Assembly (NCBI GenBank): GCA_947570695.1 | Contig: CANOVB010000012.1 | Coordinates: 1 to 51,236, forward strand | Direction of reading: 5' to 3' | Length of the DNA: 51,236 nt | Origin: an uncultured Clostridium sp. | GTDB lineage: Bacteria > Bacillota > Clostridia > TANB77 > CAG-508 | Part shown: positions 1 to 9,454 of the stretch, one piece after another | Layout: every line of letters begins with the position of its first letter | Numbering within the stretch: position 1 is the stretch's first letter | Position numbers and translations under genes: made by a program | The notes under the pieces: generated by a model | Databases searched by the model: none | What the model was told of the DNA's origin: nothing | What the model saw: only the letters and a program-made list of their open reading frames with translations

Positions 1-458
1 TATTTTAACACAAATCATAGTTCAATGTCAACACTTTTTTTAAAAATATTTTAAAAATTTTTTAGTGTTTTTTTGAACTACTTTTTATATTAAATTTTGA
101 TAATTAAAATCGCCTATTTTCTCAAGCGACTATCTAATATTTTAGCACCATAATTATAACTTGTCAACAAGTTTTTTTAAAAAAAATTATATTTTTTTAT
201 TATGGTATATTTTAAAAATAAAATATACTTTATTATATTAATCTTACATTTTATTTTGATTGATTTTACAAACTATATTTCACTTTTAAAATTCCTCTAC
301 TTTTTATTACTTAAATTTAAAACTAAAATAAACTTAAATTTAATATATGTTTTTACGATCATTTTATTCATAAAACAAAAAGGACATTATGAAAAATTAA
401 CAACTTACTGAAAAATTTATTTAATAAGAAGTGCAAAGTACTTTCCTATTAAATAAAA
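1..458. other. AT-rich non-coding stretch
   Basis: This stretch is extremely AT-rich and I see no convincing gene. A 69-codon reading frame at 202-411 is low-complexity, hydrophobic and lacks a ribosome binding site, so I do not call it. Around 421-452 there is an imperfect hairpin (arms TTAATAAGAA and TTCCTATTAA) beside the terminator of the serine dehydratase gene. A GGACATTATG motif at 382-391 recurs at 30290-30299. Confidence 0.5.
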
Positions 459-485
459 AAGTAGTCTACACATAATAGACTACTT
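459..485 (-). terminator. Intrinsic terminator after L-serine dehydratase
   Basis: Perfect 10-bp stem (AAGTAGTCTA / TAGACTACTT) with a 7-nt loop. Read on the minus strand it is followed by a T-rich tail, just downstream of the stop codon at 507. Confidence 0.7.
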
Positions 486-506
486 AAAAATTAACTTTAT
501 AAAATC

Positions 507-1736
507 TTAATCTTTTAAATCTGTATTATAATACTTATTTCTACAATATTTTTTTGCAAGTCCACCTTCACTAGTTTCTCTATAATGACTTTGTAAATCT
601 TTTCCTGTCTCATACATCGTTTCAACTACAATATCAAATGATACTTTTCTTTCTTTATCTAGCATCATTACTAAATTACTAGACTCAAGTGCCCTCATTG
701 CTGCAATAGCATTTCTCTCTATACATGGAATTTGTACATATCCATATATTGGATCACATGTTAATCCTAGATGATGTTCCATTGCTATCTCCGCTGAATT
801 TTCTATTCTCTCAATGCTTCCACCAAGTAGATACGTAACAGCTGCTGCAGCCATAGAACAAGCTGTTCCTATTTCTGCTTGGCAACCACATTCTGCACCA
901 CTTATTGAAGCATTTGTTTTTATAACATTTCCTATAACTCCTGCCACTGCTAATGCTCTCACTATTTTTTCATCACAAAAACTATATTTTTCTTTCATAT
1001 AAAATAACACTGCTGGTAAAACACCTGAAGCGCCACATGTTGGAGCAGTAACTATTATTCCACCACTTGCATTTTCTTCACTTGTTGCATAAGCATATGC
1101 ACTAAGGAGTCTATTTTGCCTAATTGCTGAATCTTCATTTTCAATTTTTTTCTCAAAAAGCTTTTTAGCTCTTCTATCTAAATTTAATTTTCCATGAATA
1201 AATCCACCTGTGGTTAGCCCCTTTCTTATTGTAGATTGCATGCTTTCCCAAATTTCTTCTAAAAACTGATTAATACTCTCTCCTTCAACTTTATATACAT
1301 ATTCATATAAATCGCAATTATGTTCTATACAATACTTTTTTATTTCATCAAAACTTTCTTCCATATATATATTAGGTATATCTATTTCTTTTTTTCCATC
1401 AACTTGGAAAGTTCCTCCGCCAACTGAATATACTCTCCAATATCCTATTTGTTCATTATTCTTAAAAGCAAAAATATCAAAAGTATTTGGATGGACTTCG
1501 CATTTGTATTCTTTATTGAACTCAATTTCAGTTTCATATCCTTCTAATGTTTTTCTTATTATATAATCTGTTAAGTGCCCTTTTCCAGTTAAAGCAAGTG
1601 ACCCATATAATATTATTTTAAATTTTGTAGCATCTGGATGCTTATTTTTAAATATTTCAGTAGCCCTTTTAGGTCCCATTGTATGAGAACTTGATGGACC
1701 ATTTCCTATTTTATATAATTCTTTTAATGATTGCAT
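507..1736 (-). CDS. sdaA: L-serine dehydratase (L-serine ammonia-lyase), single-chain Fe-S type
   Basis: Deaminates L-serine to pyruvate and ammonia in the cytosol. The 409-residue chain has the fused beta-then-alpha layout of one-chain bacterial enzymes. The N-terminal domain opens with the GPSSSHTMGP motif at about residues 13-22. The catalytic domain has cysteines 234 (APTCGASG), 283/285 (GAECGCQ), 327 (LGLTC) and 338 (QIPC), consistent with the oxygen-labile 4Fe-4S cluster of this family. It is slightly shorter than typical fused enzymes (about 450), mostly in the linker. A terminator follows immediately. Purine nucleoside phosphorylase lies 56 bp upstream on the same strand, so co-transcription is possible. 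Confidence 0.93.
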   Translation of the reverse strand: MQSLKELYKIGNGPSSSHTMGPKRATEIFKNKHPDATKFKIILYGSLALTGKGHLTDYIIRKTLEGYETEIEFNKEYKCEVHPNTFDIFAFKNNEQIGYWRVYSVGGGTFQVDGKKEIDIPNIYMEESFDEIKKYCIEHNCDLYEYVYKVEGESINQFLEEIWESMQSTIRKGLTTGGFIHGKLNLDRRAKKLFEKKIENEDSAIRQNRLLSAYAYATSEENASGGIIVTAPTCGASGVLPAVLFYMKEKYSFCDEKIVRALAVAGVIGNVIKTNASISGAECGCQAEIGTACSMAAAAVTYLLGGSIERIENSAEIAMEHHLGLTCDPIYGYVQIPCIERNAIAAMRALESSNLVMMLDKERKVSFDIVVETMYETGKDLQSHYRETSEGGLAKKYCRNKYYNTDLKD

Positions 1737-1792
1737 TAAATATTATTTTCTCCCATTCTTTAATTATATTTCCATTTATCAATTATTTTGTT

Positions 1793-2512
1793 TTATAATT
1801 TTATAACCGCTTCTAAAGCAAGCTTTATCATATCATTCATAGATGTTTGTCTTTGCTCTGAAGTTAATTCTTCACTTTTGCAAAGAGAATCTGATACTGT
1901 TAATAAACAAGCAGCATTTTTCTCTAGCTTCTTTGCTGTATAAAATAAAGCAAAACTTTCCATCTCTGAACCCATTATTTCATTTTCTTTTGGTAATCTA
2001 TTTATAAATAAATATGGGTCATCTAAATATGGATCAAAACATTCTGTACATGCCATATTTCCTTTTACATATTTTTGATTCATTTCTCTAGCTGTACTTT
2101 CAATAATGTCATTTAATTTTGAAGACGAATCTACTAAATGACATTCATTTCCCGTCATATTTTTTGCAAAATTTCCCTCTGTATAAGCTTTATCAACTAA
2201 AACAATATCTAGTACATTCAATTTTTCAACATGTCCACCGCAAGATCCAATTCTAATAATATTTTCTACTCCATAGAACTTATATAATTCATAAGAATAT
2301 ATACCTATACTTGGCATTCCCATTCCTGATGCCATAATTGTAACTTCTTTTCCTTTATATTTTCCTGTAAATGCATACATTCCTCTAACCTGATTTACTA
2401 ACTTATAATCTTCTAAAAAATTTTCTGCTATATATTTTGCTCTCATTGGATCACCAGGCATTAAAACATTTTTTGCTATTTCTCCTATTTTCGCTTCATT
2501 ATGAACAGCCAT
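1793..2512 (-). CDS. deoD: Purine nucleoside phosphorylase, DeoD type
   Basis: Cleaves purine (deoxy)nucleosides with phosphate to free base and (deoxy)ribose-1-phosphate in salvage. The 239 residues match the hexameric DeoD family in length. Visible motifs are MPGDP near residue 18, GMGMPS around 64, RIGSCGG around 87, the substrate-binding GSEMESFAL around 181, and TVSDSL near 205 with the acid-base Asp of DeoD-type enzymes. AGGAGG-like sequence precedes the ATG. It lies 18 bp downstream of the membrane-protein gene at 2531-4150, suggesting a shared transcript. Confidence 0.93.
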   Translation of the reverse strand: MAVHNEAKIGEIAKNVLMPGDPMRAKYIAENFLEDYKLVNQVRGMYAFTGKYKGKEVTIMASGMGMPSIGIYSYELYKFYGVENIIRIGSCGGHVEKLNVLDIVLVDKAYTEGNFAKNMTGNECHLVDSSSKLNDIIESTAREMNQKYVKGNMACTECFDPYLDDPYLFINRLPKENEIMGSEMESFALFYTAKKLEKNAACLLTVSDSLCKSEELTSEQRQTSMNDMIKLALEAVIKL

Positions 2513-2530
2513 ATACTTTCCTCCTAAAAT

Positions 2531-4150
2531 TTATTTTTTTAATAAATATCCTGTTAAATTTGTATAAATAACTTCTTTTTGTAAAGTATTATATCTAATT
2601 GTTAATGATGTTATATATAAATCAAATTCTCCATTTTCTGATTCTATTATATTATGATTTTCAAATAATTCTGTTGATTTATCATTTCCAGTTTCATTTG
2701 CATTTATTATTGAACTTATATACTCTTCTAAATCTATTCTTATTTTTATTTTTCCATCAGCACTCTCAATAAAGTCATCTTTAAATTCATTTTCCCTATA
2801 ATTTTTAATTTTATAAATATTAGTATATTTTGATATATCTAATCCATCAAGCTCTTTTTTGCAATATATAGATTCTTCATTTGAATAATCTATTTTTTTG
2901 TTTTTATTATATGATAATATTTGTTCCTCTTCTTCTTTGCTTATTTTAGCATAATTTTCTTTTTTATCTCTTCTTAAATATTTGTACGCTCCATAGCATT
3001 TTTCTTTATCCTTTTCTGATAAATCATTAAAACTTTGAGCTGTACTCAAAATCTTTCTTACCCTTGAAGCTTGACTTTTATATGATACTTCCATTATATT
3101 AAATGGAGTTAAAGTACCTATAAAAACAAGTACAATTATTACAATTATAGATTCCCTTATATACTTTGACTTTTTTCCTATTAATAATATCAAAAATACT
3201 ACTTCAAAAAACACTAGCATATATCCCATATATCTTGATGGAGTTAATCCATAATCCGATACTCTTATTGACATTGCATATATTTGTAAAAATATAAATG
3301 GAATATATGCATAAGTAACTATATTTAAAACTTTTTTTATAGTTTTATTTTCTTCATAATTTTTTAGCATTAAAACTATTGGAAATGCCACTATAAATAT
3401 TAATGATAAAATAAAAAACAAAGCTTTATTTAATAATTCTCCACTAATTATAATTTTTATTAAATAAATATATATTATTCCAATTAACAAAGTAATAAGT
3501 GGAGTAAACACATAGAAAATTAGTCCTTTAATAAATTTACCAACTTCTACATTCATATTAGAAAACGAATTTATCAAAGATGGAATATAATAAAATCCTA
3601 AGATTAGACCTAATGTTCTTAATAATATTGACCAATGCTCTCCATCTAAAATTAGTATAATAAATATGGACATAACTATTGATATTCCAATATTTAAAAT
3701 TATATATGTTATTAAATTTTTACAAAAATTCGAAAATGATTTTAATATATATTCTTGAAATTTTGCGCCGGCTTTTTTTGCTAAATTATATATTGATAAT
3801 AATGGTATTATTGATGTATATGCTACTAACAGTCTAGCAAAAAAATCTGTTTCAGATGTTATTTCTGGTAATATAAAATCAAATACAAATGAAATCAAAA
3901 TGCTTATAAGTGTCCCTATTGCCTTCTTTAGCTTATCTTGTGTAATTGTTTCAGTAAAAAATATTCCTATAGTACTAATAGAAATAATAGCCATAACATC
4001 TGGTAATATATTATCTAGTATTTGAGTATCTAATAAAAATACAACAATAATAGTTAATATGTATACTGCAATTATTGTTAAAGGGAATTTATTATAAGTT
4101 TGTTTAATTGACTCTGAAATATTTGAAAACATATTTTTTAATTTTCTCAT
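2531..4150 (-). CDS. Polytopic membrane protein, DUF4153-like
   Basis: 539 residues. The first about 360 form roughly ten to twelve hydrophobic segments; the last about 170 are a charged soluble domain (starting near SYKSQASRVRKIL) that probably faces one side of the membrane. The overall plan resembles DUF4153 membrane proteins of Firmicutes, whose biochemical function is unknown; this family assignment is from pattern only. It begins 267 bp from the spo0A stop and is followed closely by deoD. No catalytic motif is visible. Confidence 0.6.
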   Translation of the reverse strand: MRKLKNMFSNISESIKQTYNKFPLTIIAVYILTIIVVFLLDTQILDNILPDVMAIISISTIGIFFTETITQDKLKKAIGTLISILISFVFDFILPEITSETDFFARLLVAYTSIIPLLSIYNLAKKAGAKFQEYILKSFSNFCKNLITYIILNIGISIVMSIFIILILDGEHWSILLRTLGLILGFYYIPSLINSFSNMNVEVGKFIKGLIFYVFTPLITLLIGIIYIYLIKIIISGELLNKALFFILSLIFIVAFPIVLMLKNYEENKTIKKVLNIVTYAYIPFIFLQIYAMSIRVSDYGLTPSRYMGYMLVFFEVVFLILLIGKKSKYIRESIIVIIVLVFIGTLTPFNIMEVSYKSQASRVRKILSTAQSFNDLSEKDKEKCYGAYKYLRRDKKENYAKISKEEEEQILSYNKNKKIDYSNEESIYCKKELDGLDISKYTNIYKIKNYRENEFKDDFIESADGKIKIRIDLEEYISSIINANETGNDKSTELFENHNIIESENGEFDLYITSLTIRYNTLQKEVIYTNLTGYLLKK

Positions 4151-4223
4151 AATTCCTCCAAAGTTTTAATTAACACTTTATTTTCTGCATTATATTATAT
4201 AAATATATTTTTTTCAACTAATA

Positions 4224-4377
4224 TAAAAGCTGTAAAACGATTTTACATATTTGTAGCCTATTTCACTTCGCACATATAAAAAAGTTTTATGTGCTAATTT
4301 TATTTTATAAAATCTTGTATAAATTTGTTAAAAACTTTATATTATAGAAATTATAAAGGAATTTTCTATAATACAAA
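4224..4377. repeat. Intergenic hairpin-rich element (dispersed family)
   Basis: The spacer between spo0A and the membrane-protein gene contains a palindrome built on TTATATTATAGAAA / TTTTCTATAATA (about 4339-4375), preceded by a segment with TATTTCACTTCGCACATA (4259-4276). Similar blocks occur at 30285-30437 and 51013-51180, which suggests a small dispersed non-coding repeat, not a gene. Confidence 0.45.
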
Positions 4378-4406
4378 AAAGATTGTATATCCTTTATACA
4401 ATCTTT
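4378..4406 (-). terminator. Intrinsic terminator after spo0A
   Basis: 12-bp stem AAAGATTGTATA / TATACAATCTTT with a short loop. On the minus strand it is followed by a T run, directly downstream of the spo0A stop at 4418. Confidence 0.75.
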
Positions 4407-4417
4407 CTAATTTACCT

Positions 4418-5230
4418 TTATGCAGTTTTTAAATCTAATCTTAATTTATCAGCTATCATTGCTATAAATTCTGAATTAGTTGGCTTTCCTTTATTTGAAT
4501 TTACAGTATATCCAAATATACTTTCTACTGTTTCAATTTGTCCTCTATTCCATGCAACTTCTATGGCATGTCGTATTGCTCTTTCAACTCTTGATGGAGT
4601 TGTTCTATATTTTTTAGCTAAGTCTGGATATAATTGTTTAGTTATTTGATTTATAACTTCTATATTATTAACTACCATCATGATTCCATCTCTTAAATAT
4701 TGGTATCCTTTTATATGTGCTGGAACTCCTATTTCATGAATAATGTTTGTAACTTTTACCTCTAAAACGTCTTCTTTACTTGCCTCACTACTAATATCTA
4801 CATAATTTGTTTTTGGTTCTTTTATAGCTACTTGTGATACTTGTTTTGCTGCTGGCTTGTCTACTAATTCTCTTATTCTTTTCATTAGTACATCCATTTT
4901 AAAAGGTTTTAAAATATAATATTGTGCTCCTAAATTTATTGCTTGTGCTGTAACATTGTCTTGTCCTACTGCAGATAACATTACGCAAATTGGTAGTGTT
5001 ACATTAGATGAAATTAATTTTTCTAATACTCCTAATCCATCTAAATGTGGCATTATTACATCTAATAAAGCTACTGTTGGTTTTTCTGTTATTATTTTAT
5101 TATATGCTTCTTGTCCATCCTTTGCTGTTGCAATTACTTCTACATCATCTTGACTATTAAAATATGTAATTAATGTAGAAACAAAATCTATATTGTCATC
5201 TGCAATTAGTATTTTGATTTTTTCTTTCAA
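4418..5230 (-). CDS. spo0A: Sporulation master response regulator Spo0A
   Basis: Transcription factor that is phosphorylated to start sporulation. The 270 residues are the usual family length. The N-terminal receiver domain has the acidic pair D11/D12, phospho-acceptor D57 (ALLDVIMP) and K108 (YILKPF). A linker (about 125-155) leads to the Spo0A C-terminal DNA-binding domain, with the conserved helix-turn-helix stretch [20 protein letters not shown]. An AGGAGG ribosome binding site precedes the ATG. It is monocistronic with its own terminator. This gene is the main evidence that the organism is an endospore-forming Clostridia/Bacilli relative. Confidence 0.97.
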   Translation of the reverse strand: MKEKIKILIADDNIDFVSTLITYFNSQDDVEVIATAKDGQEAYNKIITEKPTVALLDVIMPHLDGLGVLEKLISSNVTLPICVMLSAVGQDNVTAQAINLGAQYYILKPFKMDVLMKRIRELVDKPAAKQVSQVAIKEPKTNYVDISSEASKEDVLEVKVTNIIHEIGVPAHIKGYQYLRDGIMMVVNNIEVINQITKQLYPDLAKKYRTTPSRVERAIRHAIEVAWNRGQIETVESIFGYTVNSNKGKPTNSEFIAMIADKLRLDLKTA

Positions 5231-5396
5231 AATAATCCCTCCTAAAATAAAAATATGTAAATATTTACAAAACGAATTATATTACTATCAATTTTTTTAT
5301 GCAATGATTTTTTGCGTATTTTATAGGGTTTTCGTACTTCAACATTTTACATTTTTCGACAAAAACAAAAAAAGCGCTTTCCTATTATATAAAAAA

Positions 5397-5416
5397 AGAT
5401 AGCTATAAAACTATCT
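5397..5416 (-). terminator. Terminator abutting the yigZ-like stop codon
   Basis: 6-bp stem AGATAG / CTATCT with an 8-nt loop. On the minus strand it runs into seven Ts. It starts one base after the stop codon at 5417. Confidence 0.6.
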
Positions 5417-6037
5417 CTAAATCTCTATATATTTTTCTTTTAAGATATTTTCACTCAATATCTTAAAATTCAATTCTTCTTTCTGTTTATTTATAATCTC
5501 TATTTTTTCCGATGTTGTCTCTACTATTACTTCTACATTTTCAAAATATTGTATTTCTAAAATTTTTATTTCATTTTGCTTTAAATAATATTTAAGTTTT
5601 TCTAAATCAGAATATGTAATTTCAAATTTTACCTCTATTCCTATATCTTTGTTTATTTCTTTTATTTTGCTTAAAGCTTCCTGCACTGCTCCTGTATACG
5701 CTCTAACTAATCCACCTGTTCCTAATAAAATTCCGCCAAAATATCTTGTAACTATAACTAAACAGTTACTCAAATTTTTAGATGTTAATATGTTAAGCAT
5801 TGGTGCACCAGCCGTTCCAGAAGGTTCTCCATCATCACTAAATCTGTTTACAACACCTTCTTTTGTAAATATACTATAAGCAAAGCAATTATGCCTTGCA
5901 TCATAATATTTCTTTTTTACTTCTTTTAACTTTGCTTCTGCTTCTTCAATATTTTCAACATAGAATATATTAGCTATAAATTTTGATTTTTTTTCTACTA
6001 TTTCTGCAGTCATATCTTCCGATATTGTTTTAAACAT
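5417..6037 (-). CDS. yigZ: IMPACT/YigZ family protein
   Basis: 206 residues with the IMPACT/UPF0029 fold signature: KSKFIANIF near the N-terminus, DARHNCFAYS around 47, the hallmark FSDDGEPSGTAGAPML around 66-81, and RYFGGILLGTGGLVRAYTG around 97. A C-terminal ferredoxin-like domain follows. In eukaryotes IMPACT modulates GCN1/GCN2; the bacterial role is not settled, with a translation link proposed. It overlaps the next upstream gene by 8 bp, so it is translationally coupled to the small membrane protein at 6030-6299. Confidence 0.9.
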   Translation of the reverse strand: MFKTISEDMTAEIVEKKSKFIANIFYVENIEEAEAKLKEVKKKYYDARHNCFAYSIFTKEGVVNRFSDDGEPSGTAGAPMLNILTSKNLSNCLVIVTRYFGGILLGTGGLVRAYTGAVQEALSKIKEINKDIGIEVKFEITYSDLEKLKYYLKQNEIKILEIQYFENVEVIVETTSEKIEIINKQKEELNFKILSENILKEKYIEI

Positions 6038-6299
6038 TCTTTTTCTCCCATAAGTTTCTAATTACTTTTAAAGATAATGTTGATAAAGTAAAACCTATAA
6101 CAGGAACTAAAGATGTTAAAAATACGTTACTTATTTTACTTATAAGTATTGTATAAATTATTACAACAATATAAGTTAAAACTGCTATACACACTTTTCT
6201 TAATGTAGAAGTTTCCCATTTTTTATCAAGTTCTACTTTTCTATTTCTTTCTTTTATTTCTTCAATTTCTTTTTTTAAATTTTCAATTTCTTTTTCCAT
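6030..6299 (-). CDS. Small coiled-coil membrane protein
   Basis: 89 residues. An N-terminal heptad-like acidic/basic coil (residues 1-27, rich in E, K, I, L) leads to two predicted membrane helices (about 34-55 and 58-77) and a basic tail. I do not recognise a family. A good AAGGAG-type site precedes the ATG. The gene is tightly packed between the flavoprotein gene and yigZ (8-bp overlap with the latter), which supports real expression as part of a three-gene operon. Confidence 0.6.
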   Translation of the reverse strand: MEKEIENLKKEIEEIKERNRKVELDKKWETSTLRKVCIAVLTYIVVIIYTILISKISNVFLTSLVPVIGFTLSTLSLKVIRNLWEKKNV

Positions 6300-6333
6300 T
6301 TCTTTCTCCTATTTCTTCCCAAATTATATATAT

Positions 6334-7590
6334 TTACATTCCAGCTGTATAACCTGTTGAATATGCTATTTGCAAATTAAATCCTCCAGTATATGCATCT
6401 ACATCTATTATTTCTCCTGCAAAAAATAATCCACTTATTATTTTAGATTCCATTGTTTTAGGATTTATTTCTTTTGTGCTAATTCCGCCAGCAGTCACTA
6501 TTGCTTCTTCAACTGGTCTAAAACCATCTATATTTACTTCAAATTTTTTAAGAATATTTATTAAGTTTGTCCTTTCTTCTTTTGTTATCTCATTTACCTT
6601 TTTACATGGATTAATTTTAGATAATTTAACTATAATTTCAATCATTTTTTTAGGTAATAATTTTTCTAAACTATTTTTAAATTCTTTATTTTTATAGCTT
6701 TCAAAATCTCTTAAAATTCTTTTGTCTAGCTCTTCCGTAGATAAAGCAGGTTTCAAATCTATAATTAATTTTACTTTATTTTCTTTTAATAATCTATCTA
6801 TTTCTTTATATCTTAATAAGTGTGCTGAGCCACTTAAAATCGTTGGACCACTAACTCCAAAATGTGTAAATAAAAGTTCTCCAAAATCTTCATATATTTT
6901 TTTATCTTTTTCTTTATCCTTAAATTCAATTTTTACATTCCTAAGTGATAATCCCTGAAGACTTTGACAAAGTTCTTTATCTCCAGTAAGCGGAACTAAA
7001 GATCCTCGTATTTTTTGAATAGTATGACCTAATTTTTCTGCCATATTATATCCGTCTCCCGTTGAACCTGTGGCAGAATAACTTTTTCCACCAGTTGCTA
7101 AAATAATTTTATCTGCAAATATTTTCTCTTTTTGATCAGTTTCAATACCTTTTGCAACATTATCTTTCACAATAATTTTATTTACTCTTTTTCCAGTTTT
7201 TATTTCTATATTTTTATATTTCTTTAATTCCTTTATAAAGCAATTTAATACATCTTTTGCATCATCTGTTATTGGAAAGATTCTATTCCCTCTTTCTTCT
7301 TTTACTTTTATTCCATTAGCCTGTATTAAATTTATAATATCTTTATTAGTAAAATTTTGAAAAGAGCTATATAAAAATCTACCATTTCCCGGGATATTTT
7401 TTATAAAATCTTCCATATCAACAGAACTAGTAATATTACATCTTCCCTTACCTGTTATTAATATTTTTTTTCCTAAAGAGCTGTTTTTTTCTATTAATTT
7501 TACTTCATTTCCATTTTTAGCAGAGGCTATTGCAGCCATCATACCTGCAGGTCCTCCACCAACTACTATAACTTTCATATTTTTTCCCAT
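6334..7590 (-). CDS. BaiN/HI0933-family FAD-dependent oxidoreductase
   Basis: A 418-residue flavoprotein of the HI0933/YhiN family. The Rossmann dinucleotide motif VVGGGPAGMMAA sits at about 9-20, GKGRCNITS near 47, ATGGKSYSATGSTGDGY mid-chain, and the C-terminal FAD-contact block FAGEIIDVDAYTGGFN just before the end. Some homologues (BaiN) reduce bile-acid intermediates, but most have no known substrate, so that activity should not be assumed. The second ATG (four codons in) begins MKVIVVGGGPAG and may be the true start, because neither has a strong ribosome binding site. Confidence 0.88.
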   Translation of the reverse strand: MGKNMKVIVVGGGPAGMMAAIASAKNGNEVKLIEKNSSLGKKILITGKGRCNITSSVDMEDFIKNIPGNGRFLYSSFQNFTNKDIINLIQANGIKVKEERGNRIFPITDDAKDVLNCFIKELKKYKNIEIKTGKRVNKIIVKDNVAKGIETDQKEKIFADKIILATGGKSYSATGSTGDGYNMAEKLGHTIQKIRGSLVPLTGDKELCQSLQGLSLRNVKIEFKDKEKDKKIYEDFGELLFTHFGVSGPTILSGSAHLLRYKEIDRLLKENKVKLIIDLKPALSTEELDKRILRDFESYKNKEFKNSLEKLLPKKMIEIIVKLSKINPCKKVNEITKEERTNLINILKKFEVNIDGFRPVEEAIVTAGGISTKEINPKTMESKIISGLFFAGEIIDVDAYTGGFNLQIAYSTGYTAGM

Positions 7591-7617
7591 TTTATTTTTT
7601 GCTTACTTATTGATATT

Positions 7618-9351
7618 TTACTTTTTCTTTTTTTCTACTTCTATACAATATACAGATTCTTGTTCTTCTAATAAATATTTTCCCACAAACTTTGGTGAAT
7701 AATAGGTTTCAATTTCATAAATTGGATCTACTATTATAGTTCCATTTTCATCTATTACTCCCCATTTTCCATCTTGATAAATTCCTGCAAATCCATATTG
7801 ATTTAGTTCTGTTACTACGTCATATTTGCACTCTATTATAATATCTCCATTGCCATTTTTGAATCCCCATTTATCATTTTCATCTTTATAACTATATAAT
7901 TTAGAATCTTTATAAACTTCTGTATTTTTTACTAATTCTCCATCTTTGTTAATATAATTTAACTCAGAATTAGAATATATTGAAACATAATTGTCATTAA
8001 CATTTTGAACAACAGCATCTTTCATTGTTAATACTTTTTCTATCTTCTTAGAATAAATATCAACTTCATTTCCTTTTCTTGCTTCTAAAGCATTTATATT
8101 ATCAAGTACTATTATATAATCATATTCTGGTTCAACTTCTATTCCTGCGTAAATATTAAGTATTCCTGATTTTCCCTCTTCTGTTGTAAAAACGAAAAAA
8201 TTATCAAATGCATGTGCTATATTAGTATATTTATCATCTATTTGCACATCTTTACTTATAATACTATAATATCCATTTTCATTTTGAGCTATAAAATATG
8301 ATGGATTATTTGTACCTATAATACTTCTATATGTATTAGTATTAACCAAATTTCCATGCAAATCAAAAAGTCTCATTTCATCATCTTTTTTTACTGAAAT
8401 ATAATTTCCAGCAATAGAATAACTTGTATATTCTGCTTTTAAAATTTCTTTTCCTGTACTATCAAAAAATCCATATTTCTCATTTCTATTAACTACAAAA
8501 ACATTTGAATTATTATAATAATTAATTGCCTGATATTTAGGTTTTATAATTACTTTTTTATTTTTTATAACACCTTTTTTTCCATGATCCATAAATATTA
8601 AATATATATTATCTTCATCATACTCTAAAACTCTTGTTACTAGTTCATATTTAGGAGATATTAACATTTTTCCATTATAATCAATATATCCATATATAAT
8701 TCCTGAATTTGTTTTTTCAGATACTATATATCCTGTTTTTAAATACCCATCTTTTGCTGATGAATATTCATCTCCTTTAATAGAATTATATTTTACGTCT
8801 ATAATTGTATTTCCTTTTGAATCTAGGACTCCATAAACCCCATCTTTTCTAGCTAATATGCATCCTGGTTTATTTGATAAACTTGACACTTCATCATATA
8901 TTGCATCTGTTAACTTTTTTCCTGAAAAATCAATTAAACCATATTTTCCATTTTCTTCATAGCTTAATACGTTTTTCTCCATTTCAAGTGACGCATCTGA
9001 AATTACAATAGGATAAACTGAATTATATTCTTGATATAAATCTTTTCCATTACTATCTAATATTGAATAATTACTTTCATCTTTAAAACATACAAAAACA
9101 TCTTTTGATTGATTAGGAATATATACACTTTCATATTCTGGTTTTATAATTTCTTTTCCTGTTTTATCTATTACACCCACTTTTTCATCTAAACTTGATA
9201 AAGTAAAATATTCATATGGATCTTGTTTTATTGTCTCTACTGGCTTTTTCTTAGTTAAATTTAAAATAACTATTCCTATAATTACTATTAATATAACTAT
9301 TATGATTGAAACTATTATTTTCAAATTTCCATTTTCTCTTTTAAAATTCAA
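7618..9351 (-). CDS. Membrane-anchored WG-repeat protein
   Basis: About 577 residues. An N-terminal membrane helix (IIVSIIIVILIVIIGIVIL) is followed by a long array of roughly 25-30-residue repeats of the WG type, each like YGLIDFSGKKLTDAIYDEV or KWGVIDENGTIIVDPIYEI. At least ten are recognisable, predicting a beta-rich extracytoplasmic domain. Function is unknown; WG arrays often occur in surface or protein-interaction modules. I chose the TTG at 9349-9351 as start because AGGAG lies at 9360-9364 with 8-bp spacing. The TTG at 9372 would put that site inside the gene. Confidence 0.8.
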   Translation of the reverse strand: MNFKRENGNLKIIVSIIIVILIVIIGIVILNLTKKKPVETIKQDPYEYFTLSSLDEKVGVIDKTGKEIIKPEYESVYIPNQSKDVFVCFKDESNYSILDSNGKDLYQEYNSVYPIVISDASLEMEKNVLSYEENGKYGLIDFSGKKLTDAIYDEVSSLSNKPGCILARKDGVYGVLDSKGNTIIDVKYNSIKGDEYSSAKDGYLKTGYIVSEKTNSGIIYGYIDYNGKMLISPKYELVTRVLEYDEDNIYLIFMDHGKKGVIKNKKVIIKPKYQAINYYNNSNVFVVNRNEKYGFFDSTGKEILKAEYTSYSIAGNYISVKKDDEMRLFDLHGNLVNTNTYRSIIGTNNPSYFIAQNENGYYSIISKDVQIDDKYTNIAHAFDNFFVFTTEEGKSGILNIYAGIEVEPEYDYIIVLDNINALEARKGNEVDIYSKKIEKVLTMKDAVVQNVNDNYVSIYSNSELNYINKDGELVKNTEVYKDSKLYSYKDENDKWGFKNGNGDIIIECKYDVVTELNQYGFAGIYQDGKWGVIDENGTIIVDPIYEIETYYSPKFVGKYLLEEQESVYCIEVEKKKK

Positions 9352-9454
9352 TATATCATCTCCTAATATCAAAATACGAATATATTTTACAATACTTGCT
9401 ATTATTTTTCAATATAACAACTAGTCAAAAAACAAATTTCACATAATAGACAAA

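Noticed and set aside
202..411. 69-codon plus-strand reading frame near the window start
   Set aside because: Low-complexity hydrophobic AT-rich translation with no ribosome site; typical chance frame.
6334..7590. BaiN-like protein as evidence for bile-acid metabolism
   Set aside because: The HI0933 family is widespread and mostly uncharacterised; no other bai genes are in the window.
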